Source of the DNA: Jaaginema sp046541115
GTDB lineage: Bacteria; Cyanobacteriota; Cyanobacteriia; Cyanobacteriales; Spirulinaceae
Assembly (NCBI GenBank): GCA_046541115.1
Contig: JBKHDX010000012.1
Coordinates: forward strand, 1 to 36,990
Direction of reading: 5' to 3'
Length of the DNA stretch: 36,990 nucleotides
Shown piece by piece: positions 24,283 through 32,111 of the stretch. How positions within the stretch are numbered: the stretch's first letter is position 1; each line of letters starts with the position of its first letter. Under the pieces are notes generated by a model. The model saw only the letters and a program-made list of their open reading frames with translations, ran no database searches and was not told the DNA's origin. Both the position numbers and the translations under genes were made by a program.

Positions 24283-25611
24283 TTGGCTAACGTTATCGTA
24301 ATCGGAGCCCAGTGGGGGGACGAAGGAAAAGGAAAAATTACCGATTTACTCAGTCGGTCAGCAGATGTGGTCGTGCGTTATCAAGGAGGGGTTAACGCCG
24401 GACATACCGTTGTCGTCCAAGGACAAACCTTTAAATTACATCTTATTCCTTCTGGCATTTTATATCCCAATACCGCCTGCATTATCGGCTCTGGGACAGT
24501 CATCGACCCGCAAGTTTTGATCGAAGAAATCGATCGCCTTGAAGCCCTCAACGTCGATACCTCCAACCTTTATATATCCCAAACCGCCCATGTCACCATG
24601 CCCTATCATCGGCTGATTGACCAAGCGGCAGAAGACAAGCGCGGCGATCAAAAAATCGGCACCACCAAACGCGGCATTGGCCCCACCTATGCCGACAAAG
24701 CCGATCGCACCGGGATTCGGATGCTAGACCTGGTTGACCCAGACGAGCTAAAAGCGCGTTGTGAGTGGACTGTCAATTATAAAAATACAGTCCTCGAAAA
24801 ACTCTACGACTTACCGCCCCTCAATCCCCAAACGGTTATCGAGCAGTATAGCGCTTATGCTGACCGTTTGCGGCCTTTTGTGGTGGATAGCTCCCTCCAA
24901 ATCGCCGAAGCGGTGCGCCAGCGTCATAATATCCTGTTTGAAGGCGCACAAGGAACGCTTCTCGACCTCGATCACGGCACTTATCCTTATGTCACCTCCT
25001 CCAATCCAATTGCGGGGGGGGCTTGCGTCGGAGCAGGGGTTGGCCCTACCATCATCGATCGCGTGATCGGCGTGGCCAAAGCCTACACCACCCGCGTCGG
25101 GGAAGGGCCCTTTCCCACCGAATTAAACGGCGAGATTGGTCAAATTTTAGGTGATATCGGGGCAGAATTCGGCACCACCACCGGACGCGCTCGCCGTTGT
25201 GGTTGGTTTGATGCCGTCATCGGTCGCTATGCCGTCCGCATCAACGGCTTAGACTGCTTGGCCATTACCAAACTCGATGTCCTCGACAGCCTCGAAGAAA
25301 TCAAAGTTTGTGTAGCTTACGAAATCGACGGCAAAACCTGTCATCATTTCCCCAGCAACGCCGTGCAATTTAGCAAATGCAAGCCCATTTATAAAACCCT
25401 CCCCGGTTGGCAACAATCAACGGCAGAATGTCGCCATTTAGACGATTTGCCCAAGCAAGCGCTAGACTATCTCAAGTTCTTGGCCGAATTGATGGAAGTC
25501 CCCATCGCGATCGTCTCATTAGGAGCCAGTCGCGATCAAACTATCATCGTTGAAGACCCCATCCACGGGCCCAAACGCGCCCTACTCGATGCCAACGGCG
25601 ACCCGGTTTAA
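24283..25611 (+). CDS. purA: Adenylosuccinate synthetase
   Basis: This GTP-dependent cytosolic enzyme converts IMP and Asp to adenylosuccinate, the first committed step to AMP. The opening VIVIGAQWGDEGKGKITDLL with the catalytic Asp and the GDEGKGK loop is complete. NAGHT (about residue 40), GTTKRGIGPTYADK (~125-138), FEGAQGTLLD and TRVGEGPFPTE follow in order. The length of 442 aa is slightly above the usual ~430. The start codon is TTG: it gives MANVIVIGAQ, the conserved beginning, and no ATG is near. A strong promoter lies just upstream. A 404-nt repeat-rich gap follows. Confidence 0.97.
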   Translation: MANVIVIGAQWGDEGKGKITDLLSRSADVVVRYQGGVNAGHTVVVQGQTFKLHLIPSGILYPNTACIIGSGTVIDPQVLIEEIDRLEALNVDTSNLYISQTAHVTMPYHRLIDQAAEDKRGDQKIGTTKRGIGPTYADKADRTGIRMLDLVDPDELKARCEWTVNYKNTVLEKLYDLPPLNPQTVIEQYSAYADRLRPFVVDSSLQIAEAVRQRHNILFEGAQGTLLDLDHGTYPYVTSSNPIAGGACVGAGVGPTIIDRVIGVAKAYTTRVGEGPFPTELNGEIGQILGDIGAEFGTTTGRARRCGWFDAVIGRYAVRINGLDCLAITKLDVLDSLEEIKVCVAYEIDGKTCHHFPSNAVQFSKCKPIYKTLPGWQQSTAECRHLDDLPKQALDYLKFLAELMEVPIAIVSLGASRDQTIIVEDPIHGPKRALLDANGDPV

Positions 25612-26015
25612 CTACAGTTATCAGTCAACAGTCATCAGTCATCAGTGTTTTGGGCAGTGGGCAGCTTCTTCAGTTATCAGTCAACAGTCAACAGTCAACA
25701 GTTTTTTGGGCAGTGGGCAGTGGGCAGTGGTTGTGTAGGGGCGGGGTTTCCCCGCCCAAGAGAGGGAGGAAAGTCGCCTAATTTGAAGCCTCAAAAAATC
25801 GCCAAACTTTACCCTTGAACAAACTCTCAAAGAAGGGTTGAAAGCCATACTGTCTCGGTGTTTGGGCTTCGCAAACTCGATTTTGGTTCGTGAGAGAGTT
25901 AACTTCTCATCCGCTATCCATTGAGACGGCGAGAACGGTTTTGTTTCCACTGCCAAGCCTACTTTAATTTGCGTTAAGCGTAACTTGTAAAATCTACAAC
26001 CCTACTCAAATCATC
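25612..26015. other. 404-nt gap: heptamer arrays and a G/C palindrome
   Basis: CAGTCAA/CAGTCAT units stand at 25622-25647 and 25676-25700, and GGGCAGT units at 25708-25729. A perfect 8-bp hairpin GGGCGGGG-TTT-CCCCGCCC (25739-25757) follows TGTAG and is of the same class as the one at 2716-2732. No T-run follows, so it is not a classical terminator. The 3' part (25770-26015) holds the leader of rplY; no clear promoter pair was found. A minus-strand open frame here is made of repeat sequence and is not believed. Confidence 0.65.
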
Positions 26016-26672
26016 ATGTCTATCGCTATTGAATGTCAAAAACGTCCTGAAGGCAAAAAGCCTGGAGTATTGCGCCGCGAAGGTTTACTACCTGTCGCGC
26101 TATACGGTCATAAAGGCGCAGAATCCATGTCTTTGACCGTAGATACCAAAGCCGCCGAAACCCTGCTCAAAAACGCTTCGATCAACAACACCTTGGTTGA
26201 TGTGAGCGTCCCCGATGCGTCTTGGAAAGGCAAAGCCCTGATTCGCGAAGTGCAATCTCATCCTTGGCGACGCACCCTTTATCACCTCAGCTTCTTTGCT
26301 GTCGGCGGTCAAGACAGCGTAGAAGTGGTTGTTCCCATCCACCTTGTGGGCGATGCCGTCGGCGTGAAAAACGGCGGTATTCTCGACCAAATTATGACCG
26401 AAACCACCGTCCAATGTGCCCCTGATAGCATCCCCGAATCCATCGAAATCGATGTGACCGATATGGAAGTCGGGACAACGCTGCACGTTGATGAAATTCC
26501 CGTCCCTGCGGGGGTAAGCATCATGGACGAAGCGGGTCGTACCGTTCTTAGTGTTGTGACTCCGACAATGCCGCAAACCGAACAAACCGAAGAAGTGTCC
26601 GAAATCGGCGCATTACTCGAAGACTTACCGGAAGAAGAAACCGCCGAGGAAGGCGAAGGCGAAGGCGAATAA
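26016..26672 (+). CDS. rplY: 50S ribosomal protein L25 (general stress protein Ctc type)
   Basis: This is the two-domain L25/TL5/CTC form. The N-terminal 5S rRNA-binding domain (about residues 1-92; RPEGKKPGVLRREGLLPVALYG) is followed by the beta-rich C-terminal domain (~95-190; VVVPIHLVGDAVGVKNGGIL). A tail of Glu and Gly forms residues 196-218. Length and motifs match the long bacterial form. It should bind 5S rRNA in the central protuberance. A Rho-independent terminator follows 32 nt after the stop codon, so the gene forms a unit separate from the kinase gene downstream. Confidence 0.95.
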   Translation: MSIAIECQKRPEGKKPGVLRREGLLPVALYGHKGAESMSLTVDTKAAETLLKNASINNTLVDVSVPDASWKGKALIREVQSHPWRRTLYHLSFFAVGGQDSVEVVVPIHLVGDAVGVKNGGILDQIMTETTVQCAPDSIPESIEIDVTDMEVGTTLHVDEIPVPAGVSIMDEAGRTVLSVVTPTMPQTEQTEEVSEIGALLEDLPEEETAEEGEGEGE

Positions 26673-26704
26673 ACGCCAGTTCGTACTATTTTCTGTTATA
26701 CAGG

Positions 26705-26733
26705 CCAGGGGTTATTTCATCCCTGGTTTTTTT
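26705..26733 (+). terminator. Rho-independent terminator of rplY
   Basis: The stem CCAGGG (26705-26710) pairs with CCCTGG (26721-26726) around a 10-nt loop, followed by seven T. Confidence 0.85.
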
Positions 26734-26755
26734 AGTTTCTTTTAAACGATTTCTG

Positions 26756-27742
26756 ATGAAAAAATACAACGTTTACGGTATCGGTCACGCCCTCACGGAT
26801 ATGGAATACGAGGTCACTCCCGAACAGCTACAAGCCCTCAATATTGATAAAGGGGTGATGACTTTAGTAGACGAAGACCGCCAACACGAAATTATCCAAC
26901 ATTTCCAAGCATTATCCTGTCAGAAAGCTTCGGGCGGTTCGGCGGCCAACACAATGGTTGCACTTTGTCAACTCGGCGGTTCGGGCTTTTTCTCTTGCAA
27001 AGTCGCTGACGATGACATTGGCGCATTTTACCAAGAGGATTTGGTCAACTGCGGCCTGGAAACTAATCTAACTCAGCAAGCAGCGAGTGAAGGCATTACG
27101 GGCAAATGCTTGGTTTTGGTTACCCCCGACACCGACCGGACTATGAACACCTTTCTGGGGATTAGCGGCAGTTTTTCGGAAGTGGAGTTGGTTCCCGAAG
27201 CCCTGGCCGCTTCAGAATACCTGTACATCGAAGGTTATTTGGTTTCAGCCCCTAATTCTAAGGCCGCGGCAATTAAGGCGCGAGAATTGGCACAAAATGC
27301 CGGAGTCAAAACTTCTCTGTCTTTGTCTGACCCCAATATGGTGCAGTTTTTCAAAGACGGGTTGTTAGAAATGATTGGGTCGGGATTGGACTTTATTTTT
27401 GCCAACGAAGTCGAAGCCCTCAAAATGGCTGATACCAATAATCTTAACGACGCGATCGCGCACTTGAAAACCCTCGCCACCAGATTCGCCATTACCCGCG
27501 GCCCCAACGGTTCCATCGTCTTCGATGGCACAGACCTCCTCGAAATTCCCCCCCATCCCGTCAAAGCGGTAGATACCGTCGGCGCAGGAGATATGTATGC
27601 TGGAGCGTTTCTCTATGGTCTGACTCACGATATGGGTTACCTCGAAGCAGCGAATTTGGCTTCTCTGGCTGCGGCTAAGGTGGTCACCCAGTTTGGCCCC
27701 CGTTTAGAAATTGCCCAGACCCAAGCTTTACTTACTCAGTAA
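26756..27742 (+). CDS. PfkB-family kinase, probable adenosine kinase
   Basis: This is a ribokinase-fold kinase. The GGSAANT glycine motif (60-66) and the catalytic DTVGAGDMYAGAF block (273-285; catalytic Asp in GAGD, D279) are present. Substrate-side SCKVADDDIGAFY and LSLSDPN fit the adenosine kinase/sugar kinase subgroup commonly annotated as adenosine kinase in cyanobacteria. If correct, it phosphorylates adenosine to AMP and would recover adenosine left by S-adenosylhomocysteine hydrolysis. A sugar such as fructose cannot be excluded from sequence alone. It lies 23 nt after the rplY terminator. Confidence 0.85.
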   Translation: MKKYNVYGIGHALTDMEYEVTPEQLQALNIDKGVMTLVDEDRQHEIIQHFQALSCQKASGGSAANTMVALCQLGGSGFFSCKVADDDIGAFYQEDLVNCGLETNLTQQAASEGITGKCLVLVTPDTDRTMNTFLGISGSFSEVELVPEALAASEYLYIEGYLVSAPNSKAAAIKARELAQNAGVKTSLSLSDPNMVQFFKDGLLEMIGSGLDFIFANEVEALKMADTNNLNDAIAHLKTLATRFAITRGPNGSIVFDGTDLLEIPPHPVKAVDTVGAGDMYAGAFLYGLTHDMGYLEAANLASLAAAKVVTQFGPRLEIAQTQALLTQ

Positions 27743-27825
27743 AGCTTTTGAGAATGAATTGATGTCCTCAAAGAAATGCTAGGATTTGACCGAATCTTGG
27801 CAACAGTTTTTATTAGGAGAATGAT

Positions 27826-28341
27826 ATGGCCAACCGACTGCGTAATTTTTTGATTGGTGCGGGGATTGCGACAGCAGGCGCAATCGGCACTAAAAAGGCA
27901 GTAGATTACTTCCGCAATCGCGGTAAAGAAGAAGCCCCCGCCGAAAGTGAGGGCGATGTGGATACCGAAGCTGTATCTTCTGAAGAAGTGGCTTATGCTG
28001 TGGTTGAACCGAGTTCTGTTCAAAAATTCCTGGACGCGAGTTTTGGCGACCCGGGCCGCTATACCCCGACCCGCGAACCGAAGGTTTTTGATTACCAAAA
28101 TCAGCAGTATATGGTTATATGGGCCTACGATAACAAGCAAGAGAAAAATCAAATGCTGGCGTTTCTCTATACCGATTCAGGTCGCCAGATGAAAGCCAGT
28201 GTGGGCTATACTGCCGAAACCACAGACTACAACATTAATCTCAATGATACGCCGTTTGCTGTTGAGGTGAATGGCAAAAAACTACAGTCGGGTCAAAGCG
28301 AAACCGATGGAACTACTGAGGTTGATTTTGTTTTGGCGTAG
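27826..28341 (+). CDS. Uncharacterised membrane-anchored protein, 171 aa
   Basis: AGGAG (27815-27819) stands 6 nt before ATG 27826. The N-terminus (LRNFLIGAGIATAGAIGTKKAVDYF) could be a short Gly/Ala-rich membrane segment with a basic flank. It is followed by an acidic linker (~32-60) and a ~100-residue predicted beta-rich domain (KFLDASFGDPGRYTP to the C-terminus). No catalytic motif was seen and the family is not recognised. A terminator lies 32 nt after the stop codon. Confidence 0.75.
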   Translation: MANRLRNFLIGAGIATAGAIGTKKAVDYFRNRGKEEAPAESEGDVDTEAVSSEEVAYAVVEPSSVQKFLDASFGDPGRYTPTREPKVFDYQNQQYMVIWAYDNKQEKNQMLAFLYTDSGRQMKASVGYTAETTDYNINLNDTPFAVEVNGKKLQSGQSETDGTTEVDFVLA

Positions 28342-28372
28342 TTTAAAAAAGTTTAATTAATGTTTTGTGATG

Positions 28373-28394
28373 GCGGGGTTGACCCGCTTTTTTT
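28373..28394 (+). terminator. Rho-independent terminator
   Basis: GCGGG (28373-28377) and CCCGC (28383-28387) form a 5-bp stem with a 5-nt loop, followed by seven T. It closes the unit of the gene at 27826. Confidence 0.75.
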
Positions 28395-28764
28395 GTTATT
28401 GGTTGTTGGTTATTAGTGCCATTAACCCCAATATCTCAGTTGGTCAATCGTGACAAGTTCAGGTTTAGGCTGTATTGTCAAATTACTGGTAATCATTGTA
28501 AATTGTAAATTGTTCATTGTTTATCACTCTTTAGGGTAGAGTGCTAAATTATAAACAAAATATTAAAAATAGTGATTCTCGACAAAATTGTAACATTTGT
28601 TGAGAAAGTTATTGAAAAAATTAGTTATTATTCATAGCTAAAGACACGCTCACAACAGTTTTAGGGTAAAGCGTGTCTGACCAACATCAAGAAACAAGCG
28701 AGAATGCGCGATTTTTTTGATGAACCTTTGTCATTGTCTCTCAAACCCTATCTGTAAAGAGCTT
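28395..28764. promoter_or_regulatory. Leader and control region of the 28765 gene
   Basis: This is a 370-nt non-coding stretch after a terminator. It contains a short TTGGTTG/TTGGTTA repeat (~28400-28416), the CIRCE element (28521-28547), and a 9-bp inverted repeat AGACACGCT/AGCGTGTCT (28642-28650 and 28670-28678) with a 19-nt loop. Both the CIRCE centre and the second loop contain TTTAGGGTA. No other gene is seen. Confidence 0.6.
28521..28547 (+). promoter_or_regulatory. CIRCE element (HrcA heat-shock operator)
   Basis: TTATCACTC-N9-GAGTGCTAA matches the CIRCE consensus TTAGCACTC-N9-GAGTGCTAA at 17 of 18 arm positions with exactly 9 nt between the arms. In cyanobacteria this element is known before groESL and groEL2, where it binds the HrcA repressor. 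Here it stands 218 nt before the start codon of an unknown small gene. Confidence 0.85.
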
Positions 28765-29106
28765 ATGGAATACACTTTTGAAATTATTGGCACTCAGCCA
28801 ATTTTAGCTTTTTTCAACTACCAACAAACCATAGAACATCATCCCCAACGCAGCACCGCTTATGTGGGAAGTTATCAATGCCGCTTAGATGCTTTGATTG
28901 AAGCGACTCAAATTATTCCCCATAAACCTAACTGGAATTGGGATCGCGTTGTGGAGATTATGGTGCAGTTTTGGGTACAAAATGAAGACCGCATTCAACA
29001 ATGGAAACAGGAGTTAGATTCCTTGGGAAATGACGGTTTAATTGTGGCTCGCGTGGCGAATATTAAACTGCTTCGCAGCGAGTTAGAGCAATTAGTAAAA
29101 CGTTAA
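28765..29106 (+). CDS. Uncharacterised small protein behind CIRCE, 113 aa
   Basis: I prefer ATG 28765 (MEYTFEIIGTQP) because AAAGAG precedes it and the first 16 codons of the longer frame from 28717 look unlike a protein. The product is soluble and helical with several Trp (NWNWDRV, QFWVQ, QQWKQ) and an amphipathic C-terminus (LLRSELEQLVKR). No known domain, signal or metal motif is visible. If the CIRCE element controls it, this would be a heat-shock protein outside the usual chaperone set. A role in proteostasis is inference only. Confidence 0.7.
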   Translation: MEYTFEIIGTQPILAFFNYQQTIEHHPQRSTAYVGSYQCRLDALIEATQIIPHKPNWNWDRVVEIMVQFWVQNEDRIQQWKQELDSLGNDGLIVARVANIKLLRSELEQLVKR

Positions 29107-29251
29107 ATTGTTTGTTATTTGTTGTTGGTTTATGGAAATTTTCCTGTTAATATTAAAGTGCTGGTTGGTCAGCAGAATGGAGTAAAACTAGGGGTTTTCT
29201 GTGCGATCGCGATCCTGGAAAATATAAAATAATTGCTGTTTCCTGGGACAA

Positions 29252-29998
29252 TTACCAAGGCAAAAACGACCCATCCCAAGAGAAAAATTCGCCACTGTGT
29301 TCGGGAACTAAATTCTGAATCACGGTTAATAATTGCGAGACCGTTTTTTCTGGGGAAAATAGCTTTTCTGGCGGTACATTTTTCTGAAAGGGTTGGGATA
29401 ACTTTGTATTTGTTGTACCGGGATGGAGTGCGACTACAATTGTTTTCGGGCAGCGTCGGCTGTATTCAATCGCGGTAGTGCGAATAAACATATTTAAGGC
29501 TGCTTTTGAGGCGCGATAGCCGTACCATCCCCCTAAGCGATTATCACCGATACTACCAATTTTAGCCGATATGGTCGCAAAAATGGCGCGATCGCGATGG
29601 CGAAATAAGGGCATTAAATGTTTGGCTAATAAAGCCGTCCCAATACTATTAACTTCAAAGTAACGCAGTAGTTGTTGAGCATTAATTTGACGCAGGCTTT
29701 TTTCCGGTTGTAAATCCCCTTCGTGTAGAATACCGACGCAGTTAATAACGAAATGTAATTCTTTGACTTTTTCTTGAATTTGTCGAACCGTTTTCTCGAT
29801 TTCGTCTTCTTGGGTAATATCCAGCGAGAAGGTTAATAACTTCTGGGGAAACTGTGTGGCTAGATTCAATAAACCCGTTGCTGTTTCTTTGTTACGATAG
29901 GTCGCGAAAACCAACTCAACTTCGGGATGATTTAACAGTTGGCGCACAAATTCTAACCCGATTCCTTGACTTGCACCAATGACAAAAGCGTGTTTCAT
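29252..29998 (-). CDS. Short-chain dehydrogenase/reductase (C-factor-like)
   Basis: The cofactor loop GASQGIG (8-14) and the NAD(P)-binding Rossmann fold are at the N-terminus. The NCVG block, the catalytic Ser in ISAKIGS and the YxxxK motif in YGYRASKAALN identify an active classical SDR of 248 aa. The Arg in TYRNK after the second strand points to NADP(H). The substrate is unknown; the resemblance is to the CsgA/C-factor-type group. It is complete and starts at ATG 29998. Its 5' side is a TTGGTTA heptamer array (30001-30041). Confidence 0.9.
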   Translation of the reverse strand: MKHAFVIGASQGIGLEFVRQLLNHPEVELVFATYRNKETATGLLNLATQFPQKLLTFSLDITQEDEIEKTVRQIQEKVKELHFVINCVGILHEGDLQPEKSLRQINAQQLLRYFEVNSIGTALLAKHLMPLFRHRDRAIFATISAKIGSIGDNRLGGWYGYRASKAALNMFIRTTAIEYSRRCPKTIVVALHPGTTNTKLSQPFQKNVPPEKLFSPEKTVSQLLTVIQNLVPEHSGEFFSWDGSFLPW

Positions 29999-30000
29999 TT

Positions 30001-30041
30001 TGGTTATTGGTTATTAGTTATTGGTTATTGGTTATTGGTGG
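30001..30041. repeat. TTGGTTA heptamer array
   Basis: There are about five TTGGTTA/TTAGTTA units directly upstream of the SDR start codon; the region to 30150 continues with CAACAAA-like units and no gene. Confidence 0.8.
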
Positions 30042-30233
30042 TTCGTCTCAATTCAACTTTTGACCATTTCCTCAATTGGTCATTTCATTATTCATAACTC
30101 ATAATTCCCCCAAACAACCAACAAGCAACAACCGACAACAAAAAACCAGTCAATCATCGAACAAACGTTCCCGTTGGGTACTAATAACTGATAAAGTAAA
30201 ATTTTGTTTAAAAATGCGCGATCGCACAGTATC

Positions 30234-31745
30234 ATGTTCTGCGACTACCTGGTTCAAATTCTTACCGCCCGCGTCTACGACGTAGCCCAAGAAACGCCCC
30301 TCGAATACGCCCCCAATCTCTCGCAACGCCTCCACAATCAACTGTTGCTGAAGCGAGAAGATATGCAATCGGTGTTTTCCTTCAAACTGCGGGGGGCGTA
30401 TAACAAAATGGCGCAATTACCGCCAGAATTGCTCAAAAAAGGGGTAATTGCGGCATCGGCGGGAAATCACGCCCAAGGAGTCGCCCTCGCTGCGGCTGAG
30501 TTAGGCACAAAAGCGATTATCGTGATGCCTGTAACCACGCCTTTGGTAAAAGTCAACGCCGTCAAAGCCAGAGGCGGCGAGGTGGTATTGTGGGGTAATA
30601 CCTACGATGACGCTTACGCCCACGCTCGTCAACTGGAAGCCGAAAAGGGTCTAACCTTCATTCATCCCTTCAATGACCCGGATGTGATTGCGGGACAGGG
30701 TACGATAGGTATGGAAATCCTACGGCAACACCAAAAGCCCATTCACGCCATTTTTGTGGCGATTGGGGGCGGTGGACTCATTTCGGGAATTGCGGCTTAT
30801 GTGAAGCGATTGCGCCCAGAGATTAAAATTATAGGGGTAGAACCGGTAGACTCGGCAGCCATGTCTGAATCCCTGAAAGCGGGGAAACGGGTGCGCTTGT
30901 CTCAGGTGGGCTTATTTGCCGATGGGGTGGCGGTGCGAGAGGTAGGAGAAGAAACTTTCCGCTTGTGCCAGGAATACGTCGATGAGATTATCTTAGTCGG
31001 GACGGATGACACCTGTGCGGCGATTAAGGATGTTTTTGAGGATACCCGTTCTATTTTAGAACCTGCTGGCGCGATCGCGATCGCGGGGGCCAAAGCTTAT
31101 GTCGAACGAGAAGGCATTACCGACGAAACCCTAATTGCTGTGGCTTGTGGCGCTAACATGAACTTTGACCGCTTGCGTTTTGTGGCCGAACGGGCAGAAT
31201 TAGGGGAACGTCGCGAAGCCATTTTAGCCGTTACCATTCCCGAAAAACCGGGAAGTTTGCGTTCGTTTTGTCAATGTCTGGGCGATCGCAACCTGACTGA
31301 ATTTAATTATCGCATCGCCAGCCAAAAAGAAGCGCATATTTTTGTCGGGCTGCAAATCGAAAATCGGGCTGACGCAATTCAAATGGCTCAAAAATTTGTA
31401 AATTGCGGCTTTGACACCCTCGACCTCACCGACGACGAACTCACCAAAATGCACCTGCGGCACATGGTTGGCGGTCACTCACCCCTTGCCCACAACGAGT
31501 TATTATACCGCTTCGAGTTCCCCGAACGTCCCGGCGCACTCATGAAATTTGTCAACTCCATGAGTCCCAACTGGAACATCAGTATGTTCCATTATCGCAA
31601 CAACGGCGCAGACTACGGTCGCATTGTCGTCGGGATTCAAGTCCCCCCGGAAGACAAAGCCGACTGGGAGGCATTTTTGGAAACCCTCGGTTATCAATAT
31701 TGGGACGAAAACCAAAACCCCGCTTACAAACTCTTTTTGGGTTAG
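30234..31745 (+). CDS. ilvA: Threonine ammonia-lyase (biosynthetic threonine deaminase)
   Basis: This PLP enzyme converts Thr to 2-oxobutanoate, entering isoleucine synthesis. The PLP lysine is in SFKLRGAYNK (K51 counting from ATG 30234). The phosphate-binding glycine loop GGGGLISGIA follows. Two ACT-like regulatory repeats occupy about residues 330-503, the biosynthetic, isoleucine-regulated architecture (~500 aa). ATG 30234 (MFCDYLVQIL) is preferred; an in-frame TTG at 30204 would add ten residues unlike the family. It is probably transcribed alone. Confidence 0.96.
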   Translation: MFCDYLVQILTARVYDVAQETPLEYAPNLSQRLHNQLLLKREDMQSVFSFKLRGAYNKMAQLPPELLKKGVIAASAGNHAQGVALAAAELGTKAIIVMPVTTPLVKVNAVKARGGEVVLWGNTYDDAYAHARQLEAEKGLTFIHPFNDPDVIAGQGTIGMEILRQHQKPIHAIFVAIGGGGLISGIAAYVKRLRPEIKIIGVEPVDSAAMSESLKAGKRVRLSQVGLFADGVAVREVGEETFRLCQEYVDEIILVGTDDTCAAIKDVFEDTRSILEPAGAIAIAGAKAYVEREGITDETLIAVACGANMNFDRLRFVAERAELGERREAILAVTIPEKPGSLRSFCQCLGDRNLTEFNYRIASQKEAHIFVGLQIENRADAIQMAQKFVNCGFDTLDLTDDELTKMHLRHMVGGHSPLAHNELLYRFEFPERPGALMKFVNSMSPNWNISMFHYRNNGADYGRIVVGIQVPPEDKADWEAFLETLGYQYWDENQNPAYKLFLG

Positions 31746-32111
31746 TTGAATTGAAGTATCAAAGGTAAACTCGCACCCCTATTTTTCGTCACAATATTTG
31801 ATTGTAAAATCAAGGCACAGCCTCATTTTTACCTCCTAGGGTTATCCCCCAAAAACGAGATAAAATTATGGCTACTGGCTACAGTTCGATCGTGTTTTTG
31901 TCGTGGATTTAAAACTTTCCGATTTCCCGATATCAATGGAGACTTAGCCCAACAATCTGTTGCGCCTACTGTCCCAGATAGCCCCCCAAACCCATCACAA
32001 AAGTTAAACTAGATAAATAGTCTTTGATCTGAGCTACTTTGAGGCAACTGCGCTGAACCGTTCTGCCTGGAGTAGTAACTAACCGAAGATATCAGCATAT
32101 TGGGCAAACGC
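31746..32111. other. 366-nt gap before ftsH, no gene recognised
   Basis: Non-coding and moderately AT-rich. A 14-codon open frame at 31867-31911 is the only ATG-start ORF of note, and is not supported. The gap presumably carries the ftsH promoter, but I could not identify a convincing -35/-10 pair or an operator. Confidence 0.5.

Noticed and set aside
25739..25757. GC hairpin as the purA terminator
   Set aside because: There is no T-run after it, and similar TGTAGGG-linked palindromes occur elsewhere unrelated to gene ends, so a dispersed repeat is the better explanation.
25681..25956. 91-codon minus-strand frame between purA and rplY
   Set aside because: A large part is translated GGGCAGT/CAGTCAA repeat and the G/C palindrome; it has no ribosome site and no protein-like composition.
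26100..26585. 161-codon minus-strand frame opposite rplY
   Set aside because: It is a complete antisense shadow of a conserved ribosomal gene, with no independent support.
30204..30233. TTG start extending ilvA by ten codons
   Set aside because: The added residues are encoded by AT-rich leader and a HIP1 site; ATG 30234 gives the usual family N-terminus.
31867..31911. 14-codon frame (MATGYSSIVFLSWI) before ftsH
   Set aside because: It is too short to support by sequence alone and has no ribosome-binding site; chance is likely.
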